Below are positions 62,414 through 64,000 of a stretch of DNA of 64,000 nt, piece after piece. Numbering within the stretch: the first letter of the stretch is position 1; every line of letters starts with the position of its first letter. Under the pieces are notes generated by a model. It did no database searches. It worked only from the letters and a program-made list of their open reading frames with translations, and was not told where the DNA came from. The stretch spans positions 310,001-374,000 of the forward strand of contig JACATO010001117.1 in the NCBI GenBank assembly GCA_018389105.1, read 5' to 3'. The translations under genes were made by a program, and so were the position numbers. The DNA comes from Nautilus pompilius. Taxonomy: Eukaryota; Mollusca; Cephalopoda; Nautilida; Nautilidae.

Positions 62414-62545
62414 CACACACTCACACACACTCACTTCACACACACACACACACACACACACTTACTTACACACACTCACACACACACACTCACACACACT
62501 CACTTACACACACACACACTCACACTCACTCACTTACACACTCAC
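62414..62545 (+). repeat. (CA)n/(CACT)n microsatellite
   Basis: Interrupted CA and CACT units over about 130 nt; gives a spurious His/Thr-rich open frame. Confidence 0.95.
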
Positions 62546-63448
62546 CACACGATCAGTCTCAAAACCTTTAATTTTTCTAAGTTCCTAATTTTGACGATTA
62601 TCTATTCATTAAGAAATAATAAAAAGGGAAGGCAGATTCCTGGTAGGTTGGCTCTGCTGAGCCAAGACTGGACACAGGGTAGCTGACCCTCACTCGGAAT
62701 GAACTAATAATGGTAGTATAGATTGGTCTTTCTTTCAAAACATCATCCTTGTGTCTGTTAGATTGCATTTTAGGAATTTCCAGTGACTTCCTTCAGAGCA
62801 AAAGAGAATCTTCCATCTGTTTCAGTAAAATTTACCTGACATTTTGGTAGATGGCAGGCTGCACTTCATTTGTATTCAGCAAAGATTTTAGTATCTTGTG
62901 TTCAGGTGCAAGTTATGCGTGAATTGTCTGTTTTGTTGTGGTGGCGATCCATGCTGTTCATAATTTGTCCACATCTTATTTCATATTAATTCAAACAAAC
63001 ATTTAATTATAATGCTGTAAAGTGTCAAAAACCTGTCCTGTAGATGCTACTGCGCAGATTGTACACCTTTATATTTAAAAAGAATCTTTCTGCACCCGCT
63101 GTTCGTGTATTGGCGATTGTTCTTGCACAGGGCAAGGTAAAGGTAAACTAACTACGGCTTCATCATGCAACATCGCCATAAATAGTGACAACAACTGTCA
63201 AGATTGATAGACTGAAATGCAACCGAATATCTCCTCATGATGTGGTAGTAGTAAGAGTTGTCTCCCATGGATTATCGATTTATTAAAGTGAAAGGGAGAT
63301 ATAGATTTCGATGTGATATCGTTTACGTTCACGAATGAAAACAAAACAAAAAAAAACAGTTAAATGAGGTTGGCTAAACATGAAATACAGTGGGAATGCT
63401 TTGATGTCTATCTAATAAAAATTAAACTCGCTAGATTTTCCGCATCTA

Positions 63449-63486
<38 letters not shown>

Positions 63487-63503
63487 TTATTATTATTATT
63501 AAA
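63449..63503 (+). repeat. (TTA)n microsatellite
   Basis: About 17 TTA units with one TTC interruption. Confidence 0.95.
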
Positions 63504-64000
63504 GAACAATAGGGAATTCTATAGAAATTTTTACCAATATTAATTGTCTCCCTTAAATCTGAATTCGAAAAAAATGGACAACTGCAGTAGCTGTATCCAG
63601 CCACATCCAGTTAAACCTCATGCTTCCACCTCTCATAGGAAAAACCGCAGTCTTGGTTTATATGAATTACGCATCATGCTAATACCGTACTGGGGTTCAC
63701 CTGGCACACTAACCTTTCTGATCTGGAAATGTCTTCCTGGAATCGTGATTATGTTTTCTTTTACTAGAAGAAAACCTGAAAGAGAAAGATGAAAGAAAAT
63801 GTCCGTGTTGCATTGTATGAAGTTTAGCAAGAAGTAGAGGTAATCTCCTGACTAATGGTGACCTCTCTTAATCTTCCAAAATTTAATAAAGTTAAGGAAG
63901 GTAGAAGAGAGAGAGAGAAAAATGATTGCTTGCTTTAAAACAATTGAGACGCCAAAATTCAAAATTTGGATATGTAAAACTAAAGTTAGGAGAAGATGAA

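Larger units (their letters stand above)
60300..64000. other. Region downstream of UQCC6, no gene recognised
   Basis: AT-rich, CpG-poor DNA with short open frames lacking any recognisable domain. The frame at 63544-63792 (+) is the longest of ordinary composition and shows nothing familiar. Microsatellites are listed separately. GGGAGATAA-family motifs occur at 61731-61739, 63258-63266 and 63544-63552. Confidence 0.6.

Noticed and set aside
62411-62686. His/Thr-rich open frame
   Set aside because: Product of the CA/CACT microsatellite.
1-64000. Retroviral, LTR or Polinton-type elements
   Set aside because: No long terminal repeats or capsid, polymerase or envelope motifs were recognised anywhere in the window.

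Overview
This is animal nuclear DNA: spliced protein genes with GT..AG introns, SINE/LINE/DNA-transposon debris and many microsatellites. A recurrent GGGAGATAA motif, tRNA-derived SINEs and patchy CpG content (CpG-poor transcription units, CpG-rich intergenic DNA) suggest a lophotrochozoan, most likely a mollusc. The species assignment is inference. No retrovirus or LTR element was recognised.

Layout. (1) 491-3038 (+): last four coding exons of SLC25A26, the mitochondrial S-adenosylmethionine carrier. (2) 3578-14630 (-): a complete 11-coding-exon CEP83, a ciliary distal-appendage protein of 716 aa, tail-to-tail with SLC25A26. One intron holds a decayed Tigger/pogo DNA transposon with both ends visible. 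(3) 14.64-21.7 kb: probable 5' non-coding intron of CEP83 with a LINE remnant and a piggyBac-like MITE candidate, leading up to a GC-rich promoter-like patch with an NRF1 site at about 22.1 kb. (4) 22.3-36.85 kb: CpG-rich intergenic DNA with no recognisable protein gene. It carries a minisatellite with 14 perfect TGACGTCA (CRE) sites, two identical inverted RFX X-box 14-mers, YY1 sites and an orphan promoter-like patch at 36.6-36.8 kb. (5) 36.9-47.3 kb (-): thymine DNA glycosylase (TDG), with a possible 5-kb 3' UTR. Its extreme N-terminus was not resolved. (6) 52.5-54.5 kb: CpG island with CCAAT, ETS/GABP and YY1 sites. (7) 54469-59977 (+): two very small complex III assembly proteins, SMIM4/UQCC5 (84 aa) and UQCC6/C12orf73/Brawnin (62 aa). 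They share an exon and are separated by 48 nt, which looks like a bicistronic mRNA. (8) 60.3-64 kb: no gene recognised, only microsatellites.

The most notable point is the SMIM4-UQCC6 pair. The orthologous Drosophila pair sloth1/sloth2 is known to be encoded on one transcript and to act in respiratory complex III. Here the pair keeps that order in a probable mollusc and is divergent from TDG. From memory, UQCC6 (C12orf73) and TDG are also head-to-head neighbours in human 12q23, so this block may preserve an ancestral bilaterian arrangement from which vertebrate SMIM4 later separated.
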